In this document: positions 51,708-59,900 of the stretch, one piece after another
How positions within the stretch are numbered: the stretch's first letter is position 1
Layout of the letters: each line of letters opens with the position of its first letter
Assembly: GCA_029202385.1 (NCBI GenBank)
Contig: CP119314.1
Coordinates: forward strand, 2,296,501-2,360,500
Direction: 5' to 3'
Length of the DNA: 64,000 nt
Source: Candidatus Sphingomonas phytovorans
Lineage (GTDB): Bacteria > Pseudomonadota > Alphaproteobacteria > Sphingomonadales > Sphingomonadaceae
The notes under the pieces: generated by a model
Told to the model about the DNA's origin: nothing
The model's input: the letters and a program-made list of their open reading frames with translations, nothing else
Database searches by the model: none
Translations under genes and position numbers: made by a program

Positions 51708-52667
51708 ATGGCCGAACCGGTCGATGCGTTGATCGACAAACACGATGTCCTGCTTGCCACGTTGCTCGATCAGACCCATGAATGCATCAAGCTGCTCGAC
51801 AGCGACGGGCGCATCCTGTTCGTCAATCGCGAAGGCGCCAGCGCGATGGAGCTGACCTCCCCGACCGATCTGATCGGCCAGTCCTGGGTCGAGCGCTGGC
51901 CGGCCGATGTGCGGCCGCAAGTCGAGGCCGCGCTGGCCGCCGCAAGCGCGGGCGAGGTCGCCCGGGTGAAAGCGGCGCGTCCGGGGCCCGATCGATCGCT
52001 TCGCTGGTGGGATGTCACGGTCACACCGATCCGCGGCGACAATGACGAGATTACACGTTTCCTCACCATCGCGCGCGACACGACCGCCGAGGTGACCGAG
52101 CGCCAGCGTGTCGCCGCGATCAGCGCGGAGATGCGCCACCGGCTCAAAAACGCCCTGACCGTGGCATCGGGCCTGACGATGATGTCCGCCCGGTCACGAC
52201 CGGAAGCGCGTGCCTTCGCTGAAGAAATCACCGCCCGGTTCGCGCAGCTCGCCACGGTGCAGGATCTCATTCTAAACCCGTCCTCGGCCAGGCGCTTCGC
52301 CGATATCATCCCGCTCCTGACATCGGCCTATGGCGACGGATCGCTGCTCAAGTTCGGCGCGTTGCCCGACGTCCAGCTCAGCGATGCGGCGATGCAGGCG
52401 CTGGCGCTCACGTTCGGCGAACTGGCGACCAACAGCCTCAAATATGGCGCCCTGCAGCAGGGCCGAACGATCTCGGTCGAGGGGACGGTCGATGACGGCA
52501 TGCTCCATCTCATCTGGCGCGAGCAGACCGAATTAGGGCCGCCCCGCGAGGGCGGTCAGGGCCTCGGCCTGATCGACCGGCTGGTGCACGCATCGGGCGG
52601 CACCTTTGCCCGAGAACAGGAGGGCGCTGTGTTCATCGCCCGCCTCTCGCTGCCGATCCTCGGCTGA
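51708..52667 (+). CDS. PAS-domain HWE/HisKA_2-type sensor histidine kinase (319 aa)
   Basis: Soluble cytoplasmic kinase. The PAS domain spans about 18-125 (ECIKLLDSDGRILFVNREGASAME, ... WWDVTVTPIRGDNDEITRFLTIARDTT). The dimerisation/phosphoacceptor segment ISAEMRHRLKNALTVASGL holds His144, and the HATPase N-box is LALTFGELATNSLKYGALQQG. It ends GGQGLGLIDRLVHASGG. HRLKN and the ELATNSLKYG box define the HWE/HisKA_2 group common in alphaproteobacteria, often linked to the general stress or light response. No partner regulator is adjacent. The first apparently core gene right of the island. Confidence 0.9.
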   Translation: MAEPVDALIDKHDVLLATLLDQTHECIKLLDSDGRILFVNREGASAMELTSPTDLIGQSWVERWPADVRPQVEAALAAASAGEVARVKAARPGPDRSLRWWDVTVTPIRGDNDEITRFLTIARDTTAEVTERQRVAAISAEMRHRLKNALTVASGLTMMSARSRPEARAFAEEITARFAQLATVQDLILNPSSARRFADIIPLLTSAYGDGSLLKFGALPDVQLSDAAMQALALTFGELATNSLKYGALQQGRTISVEGTVDDGMLHLIWREQTELGPPREGGQGLGLIDRLVHASGGTFAREQEGAVFIARLSLPILG

Positions 52668-52679
52668 TAGTCACCCCGC

Positions 52680-52683
52680 TTAG
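52680..52683. repeat. Left target-site duplication TTAG
   Basis: TTAG directly before the left inverted repeat; the same four bases follow the right inverted repeat at 54189-54192. Confidence 0.8.
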
Positions 52684-52700
52684 CAGGCCGTTGAAGAAGT
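52684..52700. repeat. Left terminal inverted repeat of the IS
   Basis: CAGGCCGTTGAAGAAGT; pairs with 54172-54188 at 16 of 17 positions. Confidence 0.88.
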
Positions 52701-52753
52701 AGCTGGCGATTGGGCCGTGATCGTGATTCACTCTCTTTGAGCGGGAGGGATCG

Positions 52754-53863
52754 ATGCGCGGTTCTGACGATAGCAGCGGAAGCTTGTTTTCCTATGTCGA
52801 TGTGGAGTCCCGGATACGCAAGGATCATCCGCTCCGGCGGATTCGGGAGGTAGCCAACGCGGCACTGGCGGCGCTGGACGAGGATTTCGGGGCACTTTAC
52901 GCGCACCGTTTTGGTCGGCCCTCGATTCCGCCTGAGTGGTTGCTGCGAGCGATGCTGCTGCAGGTATTTTACGGGATACGCTCGGAACGCCAGTTGATGG
53001 AGCGGATCGAGTTCGACCTGTTGTTCTGCTGGTTCGTCGGCTTGGGTGTCGACGAGGCAGTGTGGGATCATTCGAGCTTCAGCACCAACCGGGACCGGCT
53101 GCTCAGTGGCGAGATCGCCGCCAAATTCCTGCGCGCGATCCTCGCACAGCCCAGGGTGAAGCGGCTGGTCTCGAGCGATCATTTCTCGGTGGACGGTACG
53201 CTGATCGAGGCATGGGCATCGATCAAGAGCTTTCGCCGCAAGGACGGGAGTGACGATGACCGGCCGGGTCCACCGGGCCGCAATGCCGAGCGCGACTTCC
53301 ACAAGGAGAAGCGCTCCAACGAGACCCACCAGAGCACGACCGATCCCGAGGCGCGGCTCTACAAGAAGGGCGCCGGCCAGCCTGCCAGGCTTTGCTATAT
53401 CGGTCATGCTCTGATGGAGAACCGCAACGGTCTAGCGGTGGACGGCGGTATCACCCAGGCAAGCGGTACTGCTGAACGGGAAGCCGCGCTTGCGATGCTG
53501 GATCGCCGGCCGCGCCGCCGCCGCATCACGCTCGGCGCCGACAAGGCCTATGACGTGCGGCAGTTCGTGGAGGATTTGCGCGAGCGCTCGGTCACCCCGC
53601 ACATCGCGATCGACGGACATCTTTCGAAGACCGGAAAGCCGCGCGCGACCGCCATGGATCGGCGCACCACCCGGCATCCCGGCTATGCCATCAGCCAATG
53701 CTGCCGCAAGCGCATCGAAGAGGTGTTCGGCTGGGCCAAGAGCGCCGCTGGCCTCGCCAAGGTCAAGCTACGAGGACAGGCCAAGGTCGATGCGGTTTTC
53801 ACCCTCACCTTGGCCGCCTACAATCTGGTCCGCCTGCCCAAGCTCCTCGGTGCGCCGGCATGA
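52754..53863 (+). CDS. IS5-family DDE transposase (369 aa)
   Basis: Catalyses excision and insertion of the element. Family blocks: HPLRRIREVANAALAAL, AHRFGRPSIPPEWLLRAMLLQVFYGIRSERQLMERIEFDLLFCWFVGL, HFSVDGTLIEAWASIKSFRRKD (first Asp), ITLGADKAYD (second Asp), and YAISQCCRKRIEEVFGWAKSAAGLAKVK. The last is the Y-(2)-R-(3)-E-(6)-K signature with the catalytic Glu. The frame is complete and uninterrupted. The stop overlaps the ATG of the passenger gene (ATGA). Confidence 0.95.
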   Translation: MRGSDDSSGSLFSYVDVESRIRKDHPLRRIREVANAALAALDEDFGALYAHRFGRPSIPPEWLLRAMLLQVFYGIRSERQLMERIEFDLLFCWFVGLGVDEAVWDHSSFSTNRDRLLSGEIAAKFLRAILAQPRVKRLVSSDHFSVDGTLIEAWASIKSFRRKDGSDDDRPGPPGRNAERDFHKEKRSNETHQSTTDPEARLYKKGAGQPARLCYIGHALMENRNGLAVDGGITQASGTAEREAALAMLDRRPRRRRITLGADKAYDVRQFVEDLRERSVTPHIAIDGHLSKTGKPRATAMDRRTTRHPGYAISQCCRKRIEEVFGWAKSAAGLAKVKLRGQAKVDAVFTLTLAAYNLVRLPKLLGAPA

Positions 53864-54192
53864 GCCTCAAGGGCAAATGGCGCATCGTCGAGATGCCCGA
53901 CTTCGAGGCCGACTATCCCGACATGGTCGAGCCGGCCTATATCCTGTTCGAAGGCAATGGCGGGGGAGAGTTTGCCTTCGGATGCTGCACCGGACATATA
54001 TGGGCAGCGAGCGGCACCGAGGCGACAAGCATCGACTTCTCCTGGAATGGAAGCGACGAAATGACCGAGGTCTGCGGGGACGGCTCCGCCGAACTCCAGC
54101 CCGATGGCTCCCTCCACGGCGAAATCTGCTACCACAACGGCGACGAATGGTCCTTCATCGCTCAAAAATGGACTTCTTCAACAGCCTGTTAG
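53860..54192 (+). CDS. IS passenger protein of unknown function (110 aa)
   Basis: Overlaps the transposase gene by four bases (ATGA) and so is translated with it. Acidic, Trp/Gly/Cys-containing protein (MSLKGKWRIVEMPDFEADYP, ILFEGNGGGEFAFGCCTGHIWA, DGSAELQPDGSLHGEICYHNGDEWSFIAQKW), probably a small beta-barrel or sandwich. The last codons read through the right inverted repeat, and the stop TAG comes from the duplicated target TTAG. No family I can name; accessory proteins of this type accompany IS5-type elements in related bacteria (from memory). Confidence 0.75.
   Translation: MSLKGKWRIVEMPDFEADYPDMVEPAYILFEGNGGGEFAFGCCTGHIWAASGTEATSIDFSWNGSDEMTEVCGDGSAELQPDGSLHGEICYHNGDEWSFIAQKWTSSTAC
54172..54188. 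repeat. Right terminal inverted repeat of the IS
   Basis: ACTTCTTCAACAGCCTG; reverse complement CAGGCTGTTGAAGAAGT differs from the left end at one base. It is read as coding sequence by the passenger gene. Confidence 0.88.
54189..54192. repeat. Right target-site duplication TTAG
   Basis: Matches 52680-52683. Its TAG is the in-frame stop codon of the passenger gene, and on the other strand its TAA is the stop of the transglycosylase remnant. Confidence 0.8.
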
Positions 54193-54455
54193 GGGTGTTT
54201 CAGGATCACAAACAGCGGCGACGTTGCCGCAGGCATCCTTCCACCGGCTTCGCTGAAAGCCGGTGCAGGTGTCGGCGGGATCGCGAACTGGCCGGTATTT
54301 CCACCGACCGCCGGGCCGAGGCGTACCGCCATCACGGGATCGAGATAGCCGCGCGTCTCGCCAGGAAGCGGGCCGCCCGTCCGTACATGCCACTGATAAC
54401 GCCCGGGTGCGGCGCTATAGGCCGCGCACAATCCGGGTAGTCCGCCAAGGTTCAC
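54189..54455 (-). pseudogene. C-terminal remnant of a lytic transglycosylase
   Basis: The frame contains CAAYSAAPGRYQWHVRTGGPLPGETRGYLDPVM, which matches the AAYNAGPGRY ... TGRPLPAETRAYV end of SLT/VirB1-like murein transglycosylases, followed by a Gly/Pro-rich tail. Everything N-terminal of this, including the catalytic Glu domain, is missing or out of frame upstream of 54455. The stop TAA lies in the IS target duplication and would also exist without the IS, so the IS did not truncate it. Confidence 0.6.
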
Positions 54456-54498
54456 ATCCTTCGCGACGCCTCAGGCATTGAGACGATCATTCACGGCC

Positions 54499-54640
54499 TA
54501 TGCCAGACGGAAGGTCAACTTGTTCGAGGCGGGGACGGCTAGCCGTTCCCCGGTCGCCGGGTTCCGGCCGGCGCGCGCCGGTCGTTGCTTGACCTTGAAC
54601 CTGCCGAACCCGGCAAGGGCGATTTCATGACCGTCAGCGG
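54499..54640 (-). pseudogene. C-terminal remnant of an HU-family DNA-binding protein gene
   Basis: Translation on the minus strand gives ADGHEIALAGFGRFKVKQRPARAGRNPATGERLAVPASNKLTFRLA then stop. This is the second half of HU/IHF: the GFGxF strand and the DNA-gripping arm with its RNPxTGE tip. The N-terminal helical half of about 45 residues that should precede it is absent; upstream codons read unrelated sequence (HPHATASAA). Confidence 0.68.
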
Positions 54641-54674
54641 CGGCGCTGGCGGTGGCGTGTGGATGCCGCAACGA

Positions 54675-55196
54675 TCATGACCATCGCGGCGATGGTGGCA
54701 TGTTTCGATAGCGCAGGCTGATGGTGGTGAAGGCCGACATCGGCTCGGGGCGTGGCTTCAGCTTGATCTGGACTCCAAGACGAAGCGGCAGGAGCATTCC
54801 CTTGGGCGGCGGTGCTGGAAGTTCGATCCCGACCAGTAGTGTCTGCAGATCGTCGTTGGGCTGGGTTTGCGCGAACAGGGCATGATCGATGCGGGTGATC
54901 CGGCCCTTGCCATCGATCCAGAAGGCGATGCGCAGCGCCGCGCCCTCGGCGTCGGCCCCGCCGGGCAACTGGTTCATATAGTCGCGCAGGCGCACGGCGG
55001 CGGGGTCGTCGCCGGTCAGCCGCGTATGGACGGCATCCGAGACCGTCTGCGCATAAGCGAGCCACGCTTGAGGCGCGGCTCCCGGCGCGATCGTCCGCGG
55101 CTGGCCGGCGTGCGCGGCGCCGGACAGGAGGCAAAGCGCGGCGGTGAGGCCGGAGGCAAGGCGGCGGAACGAACGCGGGGAGTCATGGTCGGTCAT
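54675..55196 (-). CDS. Exported protein with TonB C-terminal-like domain (173 aa)
   Basis: Signal peptide region SFRRLASGLTAALCLLSGAAHAGQ, then LAYAQTVSDAVHTRLTGDDPAAVRLRDYMNQLPGGADAEGAALRIAFWIDGKGRITRIDHALFAQTQPNDDLQTLLVGIELPAPPPKGMLLPLRLGVQIKL. The IAFWIDGKGRITRI / PPKGM pattern matches TonB/TolA C-terminal-like domains. No membrane anchor beyond the signal. The last about 20 residues (SAFTTISLRYRNMPPSPRWS) run into the debris region and may not be original. Belongs to the surface-protein locus to its right. Confidence 0.7.
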   Translation of the reverse strand: MTDHDSPRSFRRLASGLTAALCLLSGAAHAGQPRTIAPGAAPQAWLAYAQTVSDAVHTRLTGDDPAAVRLRDYMNQLPGGADAEGAALRIAFWIDGKGRITRIDHALFAQTQPNDDLQTLLVGIELPAPPPKGMLLPLRLGVQIKLKPRPEPMSAFTTISLRYRNMPPSPRWS

Positions 55197-55272
55197 GATG
55201 CGCGGGTAGCTCCTTGGCCATGCGTGGACGGGGTAGGACGGATGGGACAGGTCGGTCGGTTCGCTGTGATGA

Positions 55273-55467
55273 TCATGCGGCTTTTCGCCCGCTCCGGACC
55301 GGGACGGGCTGTTTTACGGGGTGATTGTACAGCCACACCCCGACATGCTGGTCGATGATCTCGGTGGTATAGGCACGCAGCAGACCGAAGACGTAGAGGG
55401 CGACCATGGCGGTGAGCAGCACACCGCTCACGAAGCCAATCCCCAGGAGCGCGATCACGGGCAGCAT
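55273..55467 (-). CDS. Small membrane protein (64 aa)
   Basis: ATG at 55467 behind a strong GGAGGAGG ribosome-binding site 7 bases upstream. One or two hydrophobic helices (MLPVIALLGIGFVSGVLLTAMVALYVFGLLRAYTT) then a basic tail EIIDQHVGVWLYNHPVKQPVPVRSGRKAA. Lies 21 bp after the OmpH-like gene on the same strand and so likely in the same operon. No family recognised. Confidence 0.62.
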   Translation of the reverse strand: MLPVIALLGIGFVSGVLLTAMVALYVFGLLRAYTTEIIDQHVGVWLYNHPVKQPVPVRSGRKAA

Positions 55468-55488
55468 GTCGGTTTCCTCCTCCGGCAA

Positions 55489-56097
55489 CTAGGGTTTCGG
55501 GGCCGGTTGGGCGGGCAGCGCCTCGCGGTTGAAGGTGATGGTGGTGACCTTGGCGTCGAGCCCCTTGACCACGTCGGGGGTGATGTCGTTCGTCATGTTT
55601 CCTCCCAGCACTGTATTGCGATCGACCAGCAGGCCGCATTTGTGCTGGGTGTAGACCTGCGCGATCACCGGCTGCGCATCGCTGGCGATCGTCGCCATGG
55701 CCTTTTCGCGCGTCGCCTCGATCTCGCGGCTGCGTTGCTGGGTCTTGGCCTGCACCGCCTGGAGGCGCGGCTGGAGCGCCTGTTCGCGCTGGGTGCGCTG
55801 CGCCGGCGTCAGCTTGGCCGCCTCGGCCTGGAACGCCTGGATCTCGGTGTCGAGCGGCTTGCGCTCTGCATCGACCTCGGCCTGCGCGTCCTGGGCGAGC
55901 TGCTGGAGCCGCGTGGTCGCGACCTTGCCAACTGCCGCATTGGCGAAGATCGCCTCACGCGAAAGCAGACACAGGCCGGGGATCGTGGCGCCGCCAAGCG
56001 GCTGCGCGGCGGGCGCAGACGGTGCCGCCTGCTGCGCAAAGGTTGGGGTGCCGACGAGGCTGCTGGCGATGGCGAGGGAAAGAACAACCGACTTCAT
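55489..56097 (-). CDS. OmpH/Skp-like periplasmic chaperone (202 aa)
   Basis: Signal peptide MKSVVLSLAIASSLVGTPTF then a Pro/Ala linker. The OmpH/Skp pattern follows: IPGLCLLSREAIFANAAVGKVATTRLQQLAQDAQAEVDAERKPLDTEIQAFQAEAAKLTPAQRTQREQALQPRLQAVQAKTQQRSREIEATREKAMATIASDAQPVIAQVYTQHKCGLLVDRNTVLGG. That is an N-terminal strand, a long Gln/Ala-rich coiled-coil arm and a C-terminal strand. Likely holds secreted or outer-membrane clients; being next to a giant exoprotein, it probably assists its export. Confidence 0.85.
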   Translation of the reverse strand: MKSVVLSLAIASSLVGTPTFAQQAAPSAPAAQPLGGATIPGLCLLSREAIFANAAVGKVATTRLQQLAQDAQAEVDAERKPLDTEIQAFQAEAAKLTPAQRTQREQALQPRLQAVQAKTQQRSREIEATREKAMATIASDAQPVIAQVYTQHKCGLLVDRNTVLGGNMTNDITPDVVKGLDAKVTTITFNREALPAQPAPKP

Positions 56098-56116
56098 GAC
56101 ACTTCCTTCAAATGGA

Positions 56117-56896
56117 TCAGGCAACTGGATCGACCATGGCGGCATCTGACGCGGCTGGCTCGATGTGCGCCGGCGCGGCGACTCCTTCCAGCGCCAGCAG
56201 GTCGGCAAAGCGGTCGAGCGACGACAGGTGGAACAGGACCAGAGCGAGCCAGCCCTTGCGATGCCAATCAAGGATAACATCATCGGGAAGCGCGCCGAAC
56301 TTCTCGCGATCGACGATGTGGAAGCCGGCGAGCCGACGGGGTTCGCCGGACGCGAGCTTCGCATCGGCTTGCTGCTCGATCAGCAGATCGCGCTCGGCGA
56401 GCGCCGCGACGAACGCCTGGGTCTGGAGGTGCGCCTGGTGGAACTCCCGGCAGAAGGCGAGCGCGCTTTCGGTCAGCGGTGAGGGCTTTCCGTCGATGAA
56501 CATCGGTGTTCCCGCCTCGCCGCTACGCACAACCCGTTCGGACGCCATGTCGAGCGCGAGCGCGAAGCCCTGCTCGCCGGCATCCTGGAACACGAACGGA
56601 TAGCGCCGCGCATAGGCCGGGACATAATGGCGCTCGGCCCAGCGGCCTTCGGTCACGAAGCGGTTGCCCGCACTCAGGCCCAGCACCGCCACCGGGAAGT
56701 TGCCGCCCTCAGCGAAGGCGATCGGGTAAAAGCGCATCGCCTGCGCGAACTCGACGATCGTCACAGGCAGCGCGTTCGCATCGGCCGCGAAGGTGAAATC
56801 ACCATTCTTCAACCGCACCTCATCATGGATCACTTGGATCAGCGGCTGGGGTTTTTGGTAGAATAGAGGAAGCGGGCGATCGGAAAGAGATGTCAC
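56117..56896 (-). CDS. SapC family protein (259 aa)
   Basis: SapC-like protein: PLPLFYQKPQPLIQVIHDEVRLKNGDFTFAADANALPVTIVEFAQAMRFYPIAFAEGG, NRFVTEGRWAERHYVPAYARRYPFVFQDAG, GTPMFIDGKPSPLTESALAFCREFHQAHLQTQAFVAAL, VDREKFGALPDDVILDWHRKGWLALVLFHLSSLDRFADLL. The family is tied by name to S-layer or surface proteins and is often next to FhaB-like genes. The GTG at 56896 is preferred (AGGAG seven bases ahead) over an upstream GTG at 56938. Sits 44 bp after the exoprotein gene, same strand. Confidence 0.88.
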   Translation of the reverse strand: MTSLSDRPLPLFYQKPQPLIQVIHDEVRLKNGDFTFAADANALPVTIVEFAQAMRFYPIAFAEGGNFPVAVLGLSAGNRFVTEGRWAERHYVPAYARRYPFVFQDAGEQGFALALDMASERVVRSGEAGTPMFIDGKPSPLTESALAFCREFHQAHLQTQAFVAALAERDLLIEQQADAKLASGEPRRLAGFHIVDREKFGALPDDVILDWHRKGWLALVLFHLSSLDRFADLLALEGVAAPAHIEPAASDAAMVDPVA

Positions 56897-56940
56897 GAAA
56901 ATACTCCTGAAAATCGGTTTGGTGCTCAATTCAGGCACGT

Positions 56941-59900
56941 TCAGCCGAACCCGTTGATCGTCACGATGACAACTGACGGCTGGTCGTTCTGCCGGGCTTT
57001 CTGCATCGCGGTCGCGGCTTCCTGCGCGGCGTTGGCCGCCGTGCTCGATGCCGCGAGGTTGGCCGACACGTTGGCCTGGTTGGTCGGTACACCGATCGTC
57101 GTGCCTTTGACCTGCACGTTGTCGGCGTTGGCCACCGCCTGCGCCGCTACGATCAGGTTGCCGGCGCGGACACCGGCGTCGCCGAAGTCTACCGTGCCGC
57201 GCGGTGCCACAAGCGTAACCAGCGGGAGGTCATTCTCGCCCGCCGAGAAGGCAGCGATGCCTGCCCCCGAGACTGCGGCACCGGAATCGATACGGCAGAA
57301 ATAATCGGGCGTGCAGACATATCGAAGCGGCGGCTGTTCGGTCGATGTCTTGGCGCCCTTTCCGGCGTTGATGTCACCGTTGGACGACCAGATCGTCATG
57401 TCGCCGCCCCGCTCCGTGAAGATGCGGCTCTGCGCGAGCAGCAGTGACTGATCGGAGAAGATGTTCACATTGCCCGTTTCCCAGGCGAGGATGCCCATCG
57501 CTTGCGGGCCGACCAGCACTGCGCCAGTCTGGCCGTCGACCAGATAGGGCGGGGAGCCGGTCGAACCGACCAGGATGCGCCCGCCCGGCCCCAGGATGTT
57601 GATGTTGCCGCCCTGCTCGGTCTGGATGGTGGAGCCGCGCATATCGAGATTGCCGGTCGTAACCTGGGTGGCGGCACCGTTGGCGCCCCCTTCGAGGTTG
57701 TTCTTTGTGTAACCCAGCTTAGCGGGGAACAGGGCTTCGATGGCCTGATAGCCGCGCGCATATTTGCCGTAATAGCGGCTGGCGGGATCGTTATAGTCGG
57801 CGCCCGTCGTCTGCAGCACGCGGAAGAACGCCTTCTCGATCAGTGCCTGACGCTGAGCATCGGGAAGGGTCTTGAAGATTGCCCACGCTTGATCGGCCGT
57901 CAGAGTTGGTTTTGCCCCTGTTCCGCCGGCCCGCTTGTCTTGATCGGCCTGATATTGCGCGACGGTGCCGATCAGGTCGTTGTCAAAGCCGGGGATACCG
58001 TCCAGCTTTGCTCCCGGGGCCAGATAGGCGCTCGCGAAATCGTCCCACGCGACGCCCGGCGCGGTCCCAAACAGCACCGAAATGTCCGCGCTACCGCGCC
58101 CGATGCGCGCGTTATAAAGATCGCCCACCGCGCGAAGCCCGGTCACGGGCTTGTTACCGGCCAGCGGCCCCAGATCGCGACCCGCAGTGATATCCAGGCT
58201 GCCCGGCCCGGCGATCTCGATCGCGCTGACGGGCACATTGAGCTGCAAGAAGCTGGTAGGCAACGGCGTGTCGTAGATGTCGCGCCCGGCAACGATATTG
58301 GTCACGTCGCTGGCGTAAAGGTTCGTTCCGAGGAAGTAGAGGTTGGCAACATCTCCGCCGGCATAGATCTGCGTGACTTTGGGCGCGACGATCCGCATGC
58401 CGTTGGTCACGAACCCGGCATAGAAACTGCCGTCGGCCGCCACGGCACCATCCACGATGTCCCCGGTCAGGCTGTAGATGCGTACCGGCTGGGTGTCGGC
58501 CGCGTGCAGTCCCGCCTGATGCGCCAGGAAACGATCGCCGCCATTAAACAGCGTATTCCAGAACGAGAGATTGCCGATCGGGTTGAGCGGTGACGGCAAA
58601 TAGGAGGTTGGCGCATCCGACATGCCGAATTCAGCGGCGCTGTTCAATTGACCGACGATATCGTTGGTGAACTGGATCGATCCGCTGGCCAGCAATTGCA
58701 GGTTGCCCGTGGTCGAAGGATACAACTCGCCCGCGCCGCCGACATACAGGCTACCGTCGAACGCCATCACGGCGAGCGACGCCGGCAACATGCGCCCGTA
58801 GCTGTTGCTCGTATCCTCCGTATTTTCGTAGATTTTATTGCCATAGCCGAACAGACTGCGCGGCAGGCGCAAGGTATCCAGGCGCACGTCGCCCGAGGTG
58901 GAGGACAGGTTGATCGCGGACCGCGGCGAATAGGATTGGCCGTCAGAGAACATCCGGCTGCCGTCCGCGCCGTCCGGTATCTTCAGCCAGGACGGATTGT
59001 AGATGCCGCCGATATCCGCCGTACCGCGCGCCGACACGGTGAGCACCGCATCCTGCAGCGCCAGCAGCGTCGATACGGGGCTTGAATAGCCCTGCGCCGT
59101 CAGCGTGAACGCCGAGCCGATCGAACCATTGGTATCGATCCGTCCCTGTCCCTTCGAGACGAAATAGCTGCCGCCAAGGATGTCACCGCCAGCCTGGACG
59201 GAGAGATTGCCGCCACCGACATAAGTCACCGACGCAGCGCCGCTCGCATCGGTCGCCTGGTACCAGGTCGTCGGCAGCGAGACGGAGAACTCGCGGATAT
59301 CACCGGCCGCCGACACCGATACGTTGCCACCGATGCTCATCGCGCCTTGGCCGAAGGCGCCGAAGTTGATCGAGGACGCCTTGACTTCGGACGCACCGGT
59401 GCTGTCGTTGGCCCCCATGGCATTGCCGGTCGCCATCCACGGCCACCAGAACTGAGCGGCATAACGCCCGGTGTCCGCATAGATCTGTTCGTTACCGCTG
59501 ATGCTGCCGCCAGCGCGTATCGTTACGTCGCCGCCCGCCTCGGGGTGCACTTCGCCCGTGATCAGCGTGGGCACGCCGATGGCGTTGGTGCCGAGTACTG
59601 ATTGATGGAGCGTGTCCTGGATCGTGCCCGCAGCCGGTCGGCCGGCTGCGTAGATCGTGCCGGGCGCCGTCTTGTCGAGCAAGGCGATGTCGCCGGCCGA
59701 GATGATGTCGATACCGCCCGTGCCGGTGCGGATCATCGTGCCGACGTTGATCGTGCCGCCATCGGTCGCCCAACTGATGTGTCCGTCGATCGTGAGGGCG
59801 GCCGCCGAAATGGCCTGTACCGTGATCGGATCGCTGCTCGCAAAGTCCGCGCCCGCGATCAACCGATAAGAGCTGCTCACGCCTCCCGCGAGCACCGCGC

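Larger units (their letters stand above)
52684..54188 (+). mobile_element. Complete IS5-family insertion sequence (1505 bp)
   Basis: Bounded by 17-bp terminal inverted repeats CAGGCCGTTGAAGAAGT and, at the right end, its complement with one mismatch (CAGGCTGTTGAAGAAGT). It is flanked by a 4-bp direct repeat TTAG, matching the YTAG target preference of the IS5 group. Contains a DDE transposase gene and an overlapping passenger gene. Both repeats and both genes look intact, so it may be active or recently inserted. Without the element the site reads CACCCC-GCTTA-GGGGTG. Confidence 0.9.

Noticed and set aside
54189..54455. IS insertion as the cause of the transglycosylase truncation
   Set aside because: Removing the IS leaves the TAA stop in the same place (the TTAG target contains it); the gene is missing its N-terminal part, on the side away from the IS.
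36952..56000. Attachment-site duplicate of the tRNA-Glu 3' end marking an integrated island
   Set aside because: Scanned by eye for TTCGATTCTCGTAGGGG-like sequence to the right of the tRNA and found none; no integrase gene is present either.
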